In this document: piece by piece, positions 41,155 to 53,030 of the stretch
Layout of the letters: every line of letters begins with the position of its first letter
Numbering within the stretch: position 1 is the stretch's first letter
Assembly: GCA_950295325.1 (NCBI GenBank)
Contig: OX485806.1
Span: forward strand, 6,014,001-6,078,000
Reading direction: 5' to 3'
Length of the DNA stretch: 64,000 bases
Source of the DNA: Polytrichum commune
Taxonomy: Eukaryota > Streptophyta > Polytrichopsida > Polytrichales > Polytrichaceae
Made by a program: the position numbers and the translations under genes
The notes under the pieces: model-generated
Seen by the model: only the letters and a program-made list of their open reading frames with translations
Told to the model about the DNA's origin: nothing
The model's database searches: none

Positions 41155-43544
41155 ATGCCAGAGTTCCTATCTGAGGTCGTGGGATGGAAGAAGGTGTACG
41201 TGCCCCTGTGCATTTTGATCACTTTCATGGCGGTCCTGTACACAATCAGTCTTCAGAACGAAAAATTGATTCCAGACTTTGGGCAGTCGCTTCTCGAGTC
41301 CCTCAACATACGCACCTCCAATCATACCTCGAGTGCAGAATATTCATCACCTAGTAGTTGTGGTGTGTGTCTTATGGTGAAAGTAGGCGACGACGGGTGG
41401 CAACCCCCAAGCGAGAAGAACCTTCCATTTCTGCTTCTTCCGAGGTTATTCGAAGCAGTTCAAAACCTGACAAAGAATTCGGCAACTCTGCTCACAGATC
41501 CAAAGTTGGCGAAGAAAGTTTGTGTGGGGGTGGATTATCCGTCCATTGTGTGCAAGATGGTTCGCGATTCGCTGGGGCCGGAGGCAAATTGTTGGAATTA
41601 TACACAAATCATACATCAGCAGGGTGGTGTTCGGGTACTCAATTTATAATTGAATTTCCATGAAGTGATTTGCAAATTGAGAGCTTCATCAGCTCTTGTA
41701 CTCAAACATTGTTCATTTCAAAATGAGGTAAACTTTAGTAAGTTGATGATATTTTGAATAGCTTTGTGTGGCGGGTTTGGGGGAAATTTCAGATTCGATG
41801 TGATGACATGGTGGTGGGAAACACGAGCCGGTTTGTGAACCAGATGTCCATTGCTGGGGCTCGGAGTTTTCGGTGGCAGCGAATGCACATTGTCGATCTG
41901 GACACCATCGAGAACTCTCCCGGATTCGGCCGGACACATGATGAAGTGCGAGTTGATCAAGCGGCCAGGATTATGAGGCCCACAATCGTTACGGGATTTA
42001 GTGGAAACCACCTCTCAGTCGGCTTACTTTTGCTCCGCTCCATCGGCCGAGGCGCTCAAGACGCGAGAATCAACCATCTGAGGCCCGAGTTCAATGTTTC
42101 CGTCGTCGTGTGGACGATGGAGAGATTCGTGGACAAGGACGCGGATGACTTGCGGTGTGTGGTGGCTGAGATGAACGAGAAGTGGAAGGTGCCGACCGAG
42201 GTGCGGGAGTTCGATTTCTCGGCGTACCCGCCGTGGATGCAAATCAATCAAACTCTCGGGTATTTTGGAGGCACAGGTGATGAATAGTTTTGTGCACTAC
42301 ACTGATTATCCCATTCAGTATATATATTCTACTGGTATGTGGTTTGGTGTAACACCAAGAACAGATCATGAGAAGACACATGTTTAACAAAAGATTGGAC
42401 TACGTACTCAAAATATGATAACCTTACTAGGCTCAATAGTCAACGCAATTGAGGGGGAAAACATATGACCATTTGATGAGCATGAGACTCTTCAATGTGA
42501 TAATGAATAAGATATTCATATAAACTCCAAAAATCATGAGGAAGTAGCTACGGCCTTGATTTAGATTTGCTACTAATCCCATTTCGTACTAATCACGTGT
42601 TTCATATCCTAGGAGAAGTGGGCTAGTTGGAAAAAGTGACCATTGAAGACCCATCTTCGAGACACTGAACTATCTGCGGTGACACAGGCGAATATGCATG
42701 GAAGGCGGTGATGATTCATAGGGTTTTGGTGGAGCGAGGGTTTGCGCACTGGCAAGACGCCGGGTGCCGGTTCAAGACAACCGCATCCTTGATAGAGACT
42801 CTAGACTACACGGCTAAGCATGGATTTGCATCCCGGGGCAGCGGTGGAGCCATTTGGGACTGGACGTTTCCAGCTCAACTCCAATTTCTCCGTGCTGCCA
42901 AGGTCGACACATCTACGAAGAACTGCGACGCCTCCTCCATAGGCTTCACATTGGAGAGGTGCAGATTTATCCATCCTTCTCACTGCGTTGTGTCAAACAT
43001 TTTGAAGGCTGCAACATTTCTGAATAACATTGTTCAGATAGTGGGGAGCTCAATTTTATTGAGTATTATCGGTGACAGTGAGTGTAGTTCCAAATGATGG
43101 CATGATTGAGTTGTGTTTTTCAAGAGTCAACTTCACCTCAGTGAGGAGGCACTTAACTTGATGTTCTTGGGAAATGAGGCTCAAAAGCTATTCCTCTGCA
43201 AGGGGGTGGGTTCGTCTCAGGGGGCTAAACAATTGACATGTTGAAATCGAGTGTCTGCTTATGTGTTGATGGAGGATTCTCATTGTAGGTACAAGGATCT
43301 GGCCCGGCCTTGGTATGAGTGTTCCCTCATACGACAGTGCATAGCCCCAAATGGGTCAGACAGAAGCAACCATAGGCAAGACCAAGCTGCATTGACGGTA
43401 CTTGCTGCTTTGTCAAACAACAAATGTCAAGGCATTCATGAACAGGTCGGTGTGCACATGGACAACAATCTCAGAAATTTGGAGGGAGCAAATTTCACCT
43501 TATGTTATAAGGATCCTCGCCACATTGACAACAATGGCCATTAG
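41155..43544 (+). CDS. Putative type II membrane glycosyltransferase-like protein (DUF1647-like)
   Basis: Four exons: 41155-41634, 41793-42276, 42688-42958 and 43289-43544, about 496 aa; phases 0, 1 and 2 match. Residues about 14-33 form one membrane anchor near the N-terminus, followed by a Ser-rich stem with N-glycosylation sequons (NHT, NLT), as in Golgi type II transferases. Conserved-looking segments are IVTGFSGNHLSVGLLLLRS, GEYAWKAVMIHRVLVERGF, AHWQDAGCRF, IWDWT, CIAPNGSDRSNHRQDQAALT. The DxG-like 'WQDAG' after 'YAWK' resembles the DUF1647/nucleotide-sugar-transferase-like families of animals. I base that on memory of the motif, so function is tentative. The donor used at 42958 (AG|GTGCAG) is supported by frame continuity into RYKDLARPW. 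The first in-frame ATG is 41155. A family A repeat sits in intron 2. Confidence 0.75.
42330..42665 (-). repeat. Family A copy inside intron 2 of the glycosyltransferase-like gene
   Basis: GGTATGTGGTTTGGTGTAAC, ACACATGTTTAACAAAAGAT, CTCAATAGTCAACGCAATTG, TTTCATATCCTAGGAGAAGT and GAAGACCCATCTTCGAG match the inverted family A order. It occupies most of the intron between 42276 and 42688. Confidence 0.8.
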
Positions 43545-43779
43545 GCACACAAAATTCAATGTTCATATCTAGATTATAAAAAACTTGTGCATCATTAATT
43601 GCAAGCCATTTGTAGAAACCATTACTTTTCCAAAAAGCCATTACTTTTCCAAAAAGCGGGACCTCATTTTCAGGAATGAATGTCAAGCATAGACTAGTGG
43701 GTAAGCTCTTATTAGTCCGTGCAATACCATGTGGGAGTACAAAAATATTATATGAAGTTTGGCTTACAAAACATGCCAT

Positions 43780-44130
43780 GTCATCAAGCACCTCGATGTA
43801 AAATCAACATACCTCAACAAAATCTTACAAGAAGAAAGTATACTTGTTGCAACTAAAAGGCTCTGAGAAACAACACAAAGAAGCTCACATATGCAAACTC
43901 CTCAAGGCAATCTACAGATTGAAGCAATCAAGGATGGCATGGTACACAAACATAAATTATTTATGATGAAAACTAAAGTTAACTTGCAAGGAGTTCTACC
44001 ATAACCTTTATTTCTCCATCTGCACCTTAGGATTCTTCATAATTCTAATTCTATATGTGGATGGCATTTTACTTCCTCACTTTAATGCCTTTTAGAACAT
44101 CACTACCAAATGTCCGAGGTTGCTAGTATG
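43780..44130 (+). mobile_element. Ty1/copia reverse-transcriptase fragment, decayed
   Basis: Conceptual translation in shifting frames gives LDVKSTYLN, LLKAIYRLKQSRMAWY and LYVDGILL, matching the copia RT order: the 'DVK(T)AFLNG' block, 'KLxKALYGLKQxxRxWY', then the YVDD box (here YVDG). There are stops and at least one frameshift. No LTRs identified. Confidence 0.75.
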
Positions 44131-44879
44131 AAAGCATGTGAGCCTTCAATTTTTTCCCGGTTATGGTTTGTAAATCCGTTGGGGGCCTATGACCATGGAA
44201 TTACATGTAAGGGTCTATAATCCAAATGAGCAACAAATGAAAATGTTGTTATGCCAATTCCGCACCAAAAAATGAACTAATATACTTTCAAACGTTGAGA
44301 TAATCTCAATGTAATTGAATACAATGTGTAGGCAAACTCATGTTGAAATAGGTGTAGCATGCTAGGATGTTCAAGTGCTACAATACACATCAATGTAAAA
44401 TTTTAATACATCATAACACTATCATAAGGGTGACATTTACAAAGTCCACAACACAAAGAACAACAAAAGTGGGTTGTAGATATAAATTGGATAAGAGGCA
44501 AAGTCAGCAAGCATTGCAAGCACTAAAATATGAATAACGCCTTAGAATGATTAAGTGATGAGTTTGAATGCCTTTGAAATGTCTTTGAATGTTTAAGCAA
44601 ATGAAAATTATGAATTTGAATGATAAAAAAAATTCCACCTATATTAATATTCAACAACTATGTTTTAAAGTCTATAAATGAAATATTCTATGTTGTTATC
44701 CCATAGACCCAAATAAAATCTCAAATTCAAATATGTAGATAATCGAGCAGTCAAACTATCTAATTTGTTTTGAAGTGCTTACTTTCAATATGAATTGTAT
44801 GGTGTTATGGTTACATTCCATCACATCCATAAAAAAAAATTGTTGAAGTTACTGGAAATCAAATATGAAATGTCAAATC

Positions 44880-46260
44880 AAATTATGAATATAAACTTAA
44901 ATATCGTCAAATTCAGAGGCACTAGGTTCAAAATAAACACAAACTCTAGTATCGTAATATTTACGAGGTGAAGGAGAAATTAAAGATGAATTAGATGAAG
45001 CATTAGCATTAGCATAAGCTTCAGCTAAAGCCTCATAATAAACATAGAGGCTATGGGAACTAAGAGAGGGGTTTTTAAATAATCCACAGTGCAGATAAAA
45101 TGACGAGGTTTGCATTGGCGATGGATTCATCCAACAACAAACAAAATACCATGTATTAGAGTATGTAATAAAAAATTAAAATCTAAAATCTAAAATTTAC
45201 AATTGAAGTTGTTGATAGGAAAACATGAAAAAAAAAAACTTACTCACATAAGTTAAATAATACGGAGTCTTTTATTGAAGAATCATCATCAAAGTCCATA
45301 CTCTCGCATGTAGTAGCAGAATCAAGACTCTTAGTTGTAAGTGTTTGAAGAGGCTATAGTACCTCATCAAAGAGTTTGGCATCACTTTTTAATGCTAGAA
45401 TAAACGATTGGATAAATGAGCCGCTCTAATAGAAAAACTTGGATGAAACACAATATTACAAATAGGAATATATGAGCATTGAAGTATAGATTTTAAAACA
45501 TATCAATTAATAATTAGATATTTTAAAATACGATACTTATAGAAGCAATCAAATATGCCACAATACCGCCTACATGGCTCAAACCATGAACACTTAGCTT
45601 TATTAGAACTTTAGACTTCCCATTTGCACCCTTTCACGGCTTACCATCTCTTTGTCTATATAATTGAATTGTTGTAGTAATATAATTAAAAAGAACTTCA
45701 TGTGTGGCTAAATCAACTTCTTCAATTGGGGGATGCATGCATGGTGATCACAAGCTCTTGAGGTTGCCTCGCAATAGGATATGAAAATAATCAAATTAAT
45801 AACAAAGTCTTGAACTTCAGAGTCTGGAAATCAAAATTAAATTAAAATTAAATAGTATACATCATATAAAAATAAATTCAAATATGAAGCAATTGAAATG
45901 AAATGTCATAATTGCTAATTACATTTTTGGACGGATTCATAGGATTTGCCAAATGCAAACAATTAATGATAGTCCACTCATTCTTGATTTTGAACATATA
46001 ATTTTTGAAAAAATCTGTCACTTCTCTCTTCACCGTAGAACTATTAGGAATAAAGAAATGAATGTTGCATCATCATGAAGATGGAGAAACACAAACACCA
46101 TCAGTATGTGAAGAAAATTTGGAATGTTGGGATCCTAACAGAGAATTTAAGATGGCGGATCCGAGACATTTGAAACCCAAAGACCATCTGGATAATCCGC
46201 AATGATGAAGTTCACAATAAGTTTCTTTTGCAATTGGACATAAAAAATATATATATATCT
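44880..46260 (-). other. Unidentified gene-like remnant
   Basis: On the minus strand, several short open stretches look coding in residue composition: LGFKCLGSAILNSLLG near 46180, THEVLFNYITTTIQLYRQRD near 45700, SATTCESMDFDDDSSIKDS near 45290, and an open frame of 77 codons at 45130-44897. Stops interrupt them and I could not join them with convincing splice sites. I do not recognise the family. It may be a decayed gene or transposon, or spurious. Confidence 0.25.
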
Positions 46261-46629
46261 ACCTTCAATACTTTACAAAGATAGAATACAAGAATTATAA
46301 TTCATGAATGAATATAATAATTCAAAGAAAAAATGAAATAACATGATGAATTAAAAGTGAAATTTTATAAAAATATAAAATAAAATGTAAAATAAAATAA
46401 ACTGATCTTTAATAGAATAGCCATAATATCGCCGTATGGTGCACGAAATGTATATGTTTACTTCTTATCTTTGATAATCCTCACAAAAAAATCATTCAAG
46501 ATTAAATATGAAAATGTATGATTTGCAGACAAAAGAGCCAAAATATTCATCATGCCTATAAACTTACGATCTTCAGAGGACTTTGCATAAATTATATAGT
46601 AATTAGCTAAGCATGTGTTATTCAAATAT

Positions 46630-46830
46630 TTTTTTCTCTGTACTCATTTCTCATAGGATATGAAACACGTTACTACCGTAGTACAAGATGATTACCAAAT
46701 GCAAAGCGTGTTCATAGCCATTTATCTCATAATCTCTGGAACTCGTATAATTATTTTAATCCATACCAAATTGAAGATTTTTGTGCTCATTAAATGGTCA
46801 ATCAAAGAAACATACACAGATTGTCGCCAA
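46630..46830 (+). repeat. Family A copy (partial)
   Basis: CATAGGATATGAAACACGTT, ACTCGTATAATTATT and GTGCTCATTAAATGGTCA match the order in 4385-4655 and 52430-52770. Confidence 0.6.
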
Positions 46831-47122
46831 TCCTCAAAGTAGTTGGGATTGTATAAACATCGGCATAAAACAACCCCATTCTTTACTTTCAAACATGTGT
46901 AGAATTACAATATATTGAACCAACGACTAGAGACATGTTATGGTGATTAATTAAAGAACCGTCAAGCTCACGTATTAATCCCCAACATTATGTGATAGTG
47001 GATTATAGAGTCAGCCTTAGCCACAATCAGATGTATAGCCAAGCCTTTGTAAGCATATGCGAGAGTCCAAGTGAAGGTCCAAGAGTTAGTAAGAAAAACA
47101 TGCCCTAGTAGGGTCCAAACTC

Positions 47123-47529
47123 ACGGGGAGGTCACTCCATTGTCAAGTTGAAAACCACGTGCGAACAAAGTTTGCTACTCCTATATTATATGCCATAGAT
47201 AATTTTTAAAATTATGATATTTTTCTATATATACATATCCATTGATAATATCTTTTGTATATTTTTTTGAAATTTTTGGTCATCTCCATTTTTTCTAGTA
47301 ATTTTTTAGTTCAATTATGCGTCAATCTAGTTAGAAACGGTATGTTTTCTGGAAAAAACAAATTATCAATTTTGGTTATCAATTTTTACTATGTAATAGA
47401 TACCAAGTATATGTACTCATTAATTTTTTTGATAAAATTTTGACCCATTTTGTTGATGCAACTTACAAAAAAATAGATTTTTTTTGTTCTCACGTGGTTT
47501 TCAACTTGACAATGGAGTGACCTCCCCAT
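47123..47529. mobile_element. Mutator-like (MULE) MITE with long inverted ends and 10-bp target duplication
   Basis: The 407-bp element has inverted repeats of nearly 50 bp that differ at about two positions. The left reads ACGGGGAGGTCACTCCATTG onward to CACGTGCGAACAAA; the right complement starts ATGGGGAGGTCACTCCATTG. Both sides carry the direct repeat GTCCAAACTC (47113-47122 and 47530-47539), the 9-11 bp duplication expected of Mutator-like elements. The interior is very AT-rich with no transposase. The near-identical arms suggest a fairly recent insertion compared with other elements here. Confidence 0.9.
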
Positions 47530-47539
47530 GTCCAAACTC

Positions 47540-48400
47540 CAAATCAAATAAGTCATAATGCATGAATCCATAACTATAGAATAATACGTCTCTTTCTAAT
47601 CTTCTCAATGGATGAGTTCACTTAGAGACCACAAAGTTCTAGTTCATAGCTTATGGACATTTGACATGACCAAAAACATTACCAAATTCCATTTTAACTC
47701 GGTGAGATTAGAACCTTGCATTGTGGGGGATTAAGATGAACATAATGTGCACGGGGCTTTCAAGGTGCTTGTCAAAGCATTCTACTACAATATGTGTCAC
47801 AAAACCATGACCACCAAGTAGATTTTAGAAGTATTTTATGATGGGAACAAGTTTTATGAACTAGATAGCCATCAAGAGGAGACTGAAGGACAAGCCGCGG
47901 AAACGACGAGTCATCCACCTCCTTGAATTGGTCATCAAACATAATCGACCAGCTCATGTATAGAATCTTGAAATTATGAATGATATCATGCCTACAAGTA
48001 TGAAATATTGTGACAAGTTCTCATAACCTTTATGCTCTTGGATGAGCAATCAGTTGTGCTTGGGAATTTATGATGAGTATGTATTCTAACGAGTTATTGG
48101 GAGCAAGGGGGCATTGAAACATCGTTAACATTATTTTATTTTATTTTATTTTATTAAACATGATTTTGTCTTGTAACATGCCTTTTATGTCCTGGTAATG
48201 AACTTAAATACAGTAGTGCTGGCTCTTCCACCTCATGAACTGAAACTTGTGCTATCCGTTCATCCGTATTGCATACAAGCAGGACACATCCAAATCGTAT
48301 GACTAGACATTCATCCATCTAGATGAAACCCTAGCTGCTTGGGGAGTTGAAACTATAAGGAACGTCGCAACCTTCATGAAGTCTTCCTCTCTTCACTCCG
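47540..48400. other. Intergenic, no gene recognised
   Basis: Contains a (TTTTA)n run at about 48130-48156; otherwise no repeat boundary or coding motif seen. Confidence 0.5.
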
Positions 48401-48404
48401 GCGC

Positions 48405-48572
48405 ATGGCGATAGCGTCACTTTTGATGGCCTTCCTCTCCTGTCGTCCTAGGCATCTCTCTCGGACTCAATCAAGACGCCTTTCAATGCGTTCTGCCCAT
48501 CGGGTTGCCTCTGTGCGCCGTTTGGGTCTTCGGTTTCTTTCAGAAACCCTAGATGTGTTTGCGGGGTATTAG
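48405..48572 (+). CDS. Short frame resembling an organelle presequence (possible first exon)
   Basis: From ATG 48405, about 55 codons encode an Arg/Ser/Leu-rich, acid-poor N-terminus (MAIASLLMAFLSCRPRHLSR, then RRLGLRFLSETLDVF), much like a mitochondrial or plastid presequence. The surrounding DNA is GC- and CpG-richer than its neighbours. A GT at GCGGG|GTATTA could be a donor. Around 48300-48350 upstream there is CT-rich leader-like sequence and AAACCCTAG motifs. I could not find convincing downstream exons up to 50300, so this may be a gene start whose body is lost, unrecognised or non-coding. Confidence 0.35.
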   Translation: MAIASLLMAFLSCRPRHLSRTQSRRLSMRSAHRVASVRRLGLRFLSETLDVFAGY

Positions 48573-51030
48573 TTGTGGTTTGTGGAAGTGGTAGTGTGAG
48601 GAAGGAAATGGGGAAACTTTCCCCGGATGATCGAAGTTGATTCCTCCGTCTACTATTTGCTCTCTCAAGCTAAACCAGTGTATCTGATCCTCCTCGTCAG
48701 TGACCACGCATGACGGTACGTGAACTTATACGCGGGTATCATCTCAGGCAACCTGCTACACACTCAATGTGTAAGCACGGCGTTCTGGTATCCGCAGAGA
48801 GACCTCTTGGATCTTTAATGACTCTGGATATTGAAGAACGAAGTCACGTAACCCAAGCATACATTTCAATAGCTACTTTCTCAAGTGGTTGTATCATGAT
48901 AGTGTCTGTACGACTCTCAAGCAAACAACCCGCACTTGTCTTGAAATTCTCGATCAATTCATCCCAAACCTAAAGCTACAAGGAGACATCTCTAGCAGCT
49001 ACAATGCACTAAAGAGCATAGACCGGATGGTGAATAGCCACTAAATTAGAAACTATCTCAAAATTACAGAACTTTCCAATCAATATGAATGAATTAAGTA
49101 ACCCTAAGATGGTTAAGTTCTTTCTTATCTTCAAATAACTGTCCTTCATGATGAGAGATACAAAATGGCCTTGGACAAGGTGGTATAAGTAGTCGATGTA
49201 ACGCGACATGATAGGCCTAGCCGTACTATCATTAACATTATTGTTGTCCATTCATCCCTGTCCAGTCTCCGAGAAAACATCACTGGGTAAATGATTGCTC
49301 ATTTCATGCTTATGAAAGTTGCCAAAGAGACTGCAGTGTTGTCAACACAACCTATGTGCATGAATCCTTGGCGAGTGAGCATATGTGAGAAGTGCAACAT
49401 CAGAGTGTTCACTACTTGCATTCGTCAAGTTAGGATAACTCCGTCATCACCAAGGCCATATTGAATCCACATACATCGTATGTGACATAATTGGACAACA
49501 TTCGCTTCTCAGTTCAAGAGTGTTTCGAAGACTTATCGGCTCCCCTCCAAATAATTGAATGGAGCAGAGAGAAAAATATTGCACTGTGTTCAAGCATGCC
49601 TTGAGACAGTACCACTTCAAATATGTTCTTGAAATATGAGAATATTTTTTTTAGTTTAATTCATCTTGGAATCGGTCTCAAAGCCTCGGAAGTATAAACT
49701 GCTCAAAGTTATTTCATAGCTGCAATAATTTTGAGCAGCTTAAGTCTTTTGAACCAACAGGAGGTCGTTGAAGAAAACAACCTCAACAACAGCTGCATCA
49801 AGTGGGAAGTAACTCCGTGACATATACGATGTATGGATTAAGTGAAATTTCTCAAATGCTAGATAAGTTCCTAATAAACGCTACGCTGAATATATAATAA
49901 GGGTCCTCTCGACAGTCTAGTAATTCATTACCGCGGCAGCAAACTCTCAAAGTAATTACAGTAATTGAATTCTTCAGTGTATTGTTTTGCAATTCTAGTA
50001 TTTGATTTTCGCATTCGTTCCTAGGTATCGTTTTCACTCCTACAGAATTCAAACGGCTAACATGAGGGAAGCTGCCAGCACAATCTACTATACAACAATG
50101 TCTCTTGGAGAGCACGCCGCGTGGTAGCAGCCGACGGTGCAATAGCAACATGGTTGCCGTTACAGGTGGCGAACGCCAATCAAACATTAAGCTTTCACCT
50201 CACAGAGCGCATGTATCATATGTCTTGTGACAACGTATCGTGCCCTACCATGACTACCATTCCTGATAGATGTCCTTGCCACATTCGATACTGCAAACAT
50301 CCTTGCGGCATCAACTTCCTCTACGCAGCATGCTACTGAGAGCCAGAGCTAACCAGCAACCTGCACAATAGATCCACTCGAAATACATGTTGAGCAAAGC
50401 TATTGCAAGCTATCTATGAGATCTCTCTCCACCAGGCAGAACCTACTTCGCGACGGAATTGCATCCTCTGTAATTCTAGGTCGACTAATGGAATAGACCA
50501 CTACACCTAAGTCCTGGCAAGTGAGCTCATGAGCTAATCCCATTAATGGGGCCTTGAAATCCTCCTATGATCATTTGCGATTCAAGTAAAACACAATGTA
50601 AAGGAAATATAACTTTTCAAAAGAAACAACGTCCTGCTTTGCACATGGATACCCTACAGTGGTCACAGCCCAGAAATACCAACTAAACCAAGCAGCTGTG
50701 ACGACCGTGTTACCTATCTTACACAGCACAAAAGATTCACCGATAATCGGTAGTTTAGATCCATCACGGCCAATCTAAGCAACCCAACAAAACGGGAAAA
50801 CGAACTGTTAGTAGAGCGGGATCTTAACAACAACGAAAAATTCCAGTGCAAAACATAGGAAGGTAATAGGAATCCTGAACAAAGACACCGGCGACAAAAG
50901 TTGCTAAAATATTACCAAAGCGGCCAGGACCACCATCACCCTAGTATTCCCTCAATCCTGTGAGGATTTTGGGTGCGGTTACGAATGCATAGGATTCAAT
51001 GTACAATGAAAACACAAGCTATTACTATGG
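48573..51030. other. No gene recognised
   Basis: Moderate-GC sequence, less AT-rich than typical intergenic DNA here and free of the repeat families noted elsewhere. It could hold a non-coding transcript or unrecognised exons of the 48405 candidate. Frames at 48710-48973 (+), 50121-50339 (+) and 50187-49852 (-) lack motifs I know. The part near 51030 is probably 3' flank of the H2A gene. Confidence 0.4.
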
Positions 51031-51125
51031 CATGGCATCACGCTGAGGAATGGATAGAAACTCTAAAATAGGTGGTGTTATCAAACACCTTTTAAATGGT
51101 TCGGAAAGGGGAGAACGGTACACAT

Positions 51126-51710
51126 CTACTCGGACTCTCCTCCCTTGGAAGTCTTTCCTCCAGGTCCAGTGGCAGTCTTCTTCGGCAAAAGCACGGTGTG
51201 AATGTTGGGAAGAACACCACCGTTGGCTATTGTCACCTGGCCAAGCAGCCTGCTCAACTCCTCGTCATTCCTCACTGCCAGTTGAATGTGGCGCGGCACA
51301 ATTCGAGTCTTCTTGTTGTCTCTTGAGGCGTTTCCGGCCAACTCAAGAACCTGTATCGCCCCATATCGAAATGGTCAAACACAATCCAAAAAAAAAAGCA
51401 AATACAATCATACCTCAAAAACCGCATACAAAAAAATTTCGGCAAACAAACAGAAATCACGCCTTAGTAAGGCTTCTCCAACCCCAATAACAACTTTTAG
51501 CATCACAACACGAGCGAAAAAGTCGACACATACCTCAGCTGCGAGGTATTCAAGAACGGCAGCCAAGTACACTGGGGCACCAGCTCCAACCCTGGTGGCG
51601 TACTTTCCCGCCTTCAAAAAACGAGCAATTCTTCCCACAGGGAACTGCAATCCAGCCTTGCTAGACCGCGACACGGCCTTCTTGCCGGAGCTTTTACCTC
51701 TTCCAGACAT
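51126..51710 (-). CDS. H2A: Histone H2A (replicative/canonical-like), two exons
   Basis: Exons 51710-51534 (59 codons) and 51350-51126, with a phase-0 intron (GAG|GTATGT .. ACAG|GTT), give 133 aa. The histone fold is complete: [37 protein letters not shown], then [32 protein letters not shown] and the docking segment [16 protein letters not shown]. The N-tail [11 protein letters not shown] carries the acetylatable lysines. The C-tail ends KGGESE. It lacks the SQEF/Y motif of H2A.X and the SPKK motif of H2A.W, and is not H2A.Z. The protein packages DNA in nucleosomes. The intron splits the gene within the alpha2 helix region, where several plant H2A genes are interrupted. Confidence 0.96.
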
Positions 51711-51881
51711 GATGGCAACTTAAAACACAAAGACACAGAAACGGGAAACAAAAAAAAAAAAAGGAGATGGAGAGCGAAGAACACGAAGCTCTAGGGTTTC
51801 GAATGCTGTAGACAACACCGCGCTGAAAGCAAATTCACTGCGAGCGCGAAGACAAACTTCGTAGTCAGGAAGTTCACTTCA

Positions 51882-51919
51882 GTATATAAGCACTTGGGGC
51901 TTTGCTCCGGCGCACCAAT
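51882..51919 (-). promoter_or_regulatory. Core promoter elements of the H2A gene
   Basis: On the minus strand CTTATATACT (TATA box, 51882-51890) lies about 175 bp upstream of the ATG. A CCAAT pentamer in reverse orientation lies at 51915-51919. Further upstream (52050-52110) GC-rich TTCCCGCGCCCGCGCCC resembles E2F-type sites expected for S-phase genes; the match is approximate. Confidence 0.6.
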
Positions 51920-52004
51920 GAGAGGGCGACCACGGGGATCGACCCGGGAGGGATCTCAGCCGTTCAAAGAAACGATCCAACGACGGAGTACGAAAGTTGG
52001 GTAG

Positions 52005-52027
52005 CGTCCGATGCCTTGCATCGGACG
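52005..52027. other. Perfect 10-bp inverted repeat upstream of H2A
   Basis: CGTCCGATGC-CTT-GCATCGGACG can form a hairpin with a 3-base loop, or a palindromic protein site, about 120 bp upstream of the TATA box. Confidence 0.8.
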
Positions 52028-52429
52028 GCAGGCGAGGCCGGGGGAGAGAGGGAAAGTTCTGTTCCCGCGCCCGCGCCCGTCGTCCCGGACACTTTGAAAG
52101 GTCCCGCCCAAACAGCCAGGGCTTGAATTATTGGCCATGGTTATGCTTTTCAAATGGGGGTCCTAGGTTTGAAACTAAATATGATCAACTTACTAGTTCA
52201 CCTGCCACGCGAGCACACTATAACTGGAACGGTAAAGTCAATGTAGTGTAGTCTACTGTGGATGACAATACACTACATTCATCGGTACTCAACGCCACAT
52301 ATCTGTATGTATTCATCCAATGGTAAGTACGTTCATCCCCTTTTCGAAAATTTGTGGGAAAAACTTTGTATATGTTTCATCCACCGAATGAACGAGAACC
52401 TGTGCCATCCATAGAGACTGCTTGCTAAG

Positions 52430-52770
52430 GGTAGATGGGTCTTAAAATGGTTACTTTGTTCAACTAAGCCCATTTCTCCTAGGACATGAAACATTCGATT
52501 AGTGCGAGAGGGTTAGCATATCCAATCCAAGGGACGTTGCCATGTTCCTTGTAATGTTTGGGGTTCGTATGAGTATCTTATTCGTTATGAAAGTGAAGTT
52601 TCTCGTGCTCATTAAATGGTCATATAGGGTTCCCGGATTATGTTGATTATCAAGTTTATATCAGTTATCATATTCTGAGCATGCAGTCTTGTCCTTTTTT
52701 TGACATGTGTCACTTTAGTATCCGTCCTTGGAGCCGTTCCAAATCACATACCACTCGAATACAGGTGTCC
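52430..52770 (+). repeat. Family A copy
   Basis: TAGATGGGTCTTAAAATGGT, GGACATGAAACATTCGATTA, GTGCTCATTAAATGGTCATA, CTGAGCATGCAGTCTTGTCC and ATACAGGTGTCCCATTAAG match the copy at 4385 but extend further to the right, giving the fullest copy in this orientation. Confidence 0.8.
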
Positions 52771-52824
52771 CATTAAGATCACATCAACCTTATGTAAATA
52801 AGTAAATGCTTTTTGGATGTAAGG

Positions 52825-53030
52825 TACATTGGTATGATGTGATTAGGTTGCCTTCATGAATAGGTTGTCACTTAACCCATGAAACCCATATCATAAGCAT
52901 TCATAACTTTGCTTATGGCGACCACGTTAATAAAATAGTTGGTGTGTTTAGTTAGTGTGGTAGTGAAATCTCAAATTAGTGTGAAACGACGATAAAATTA
53001 GTGTGAGGCAACCTAATTGCATGTACCGGT
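52825..53030. repeat. Imperfect inverted-repeat element
   Basis: GGTACATTGGTATGATGTGA-TTAGGTTGCCT on the left and its inverted complement AGGCAACCTAATTGCATGTACC on the right enclose about 150 bp with a repeated TTAGTGTGA motif. It could be a small foldback element. Confidence 0.5.
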
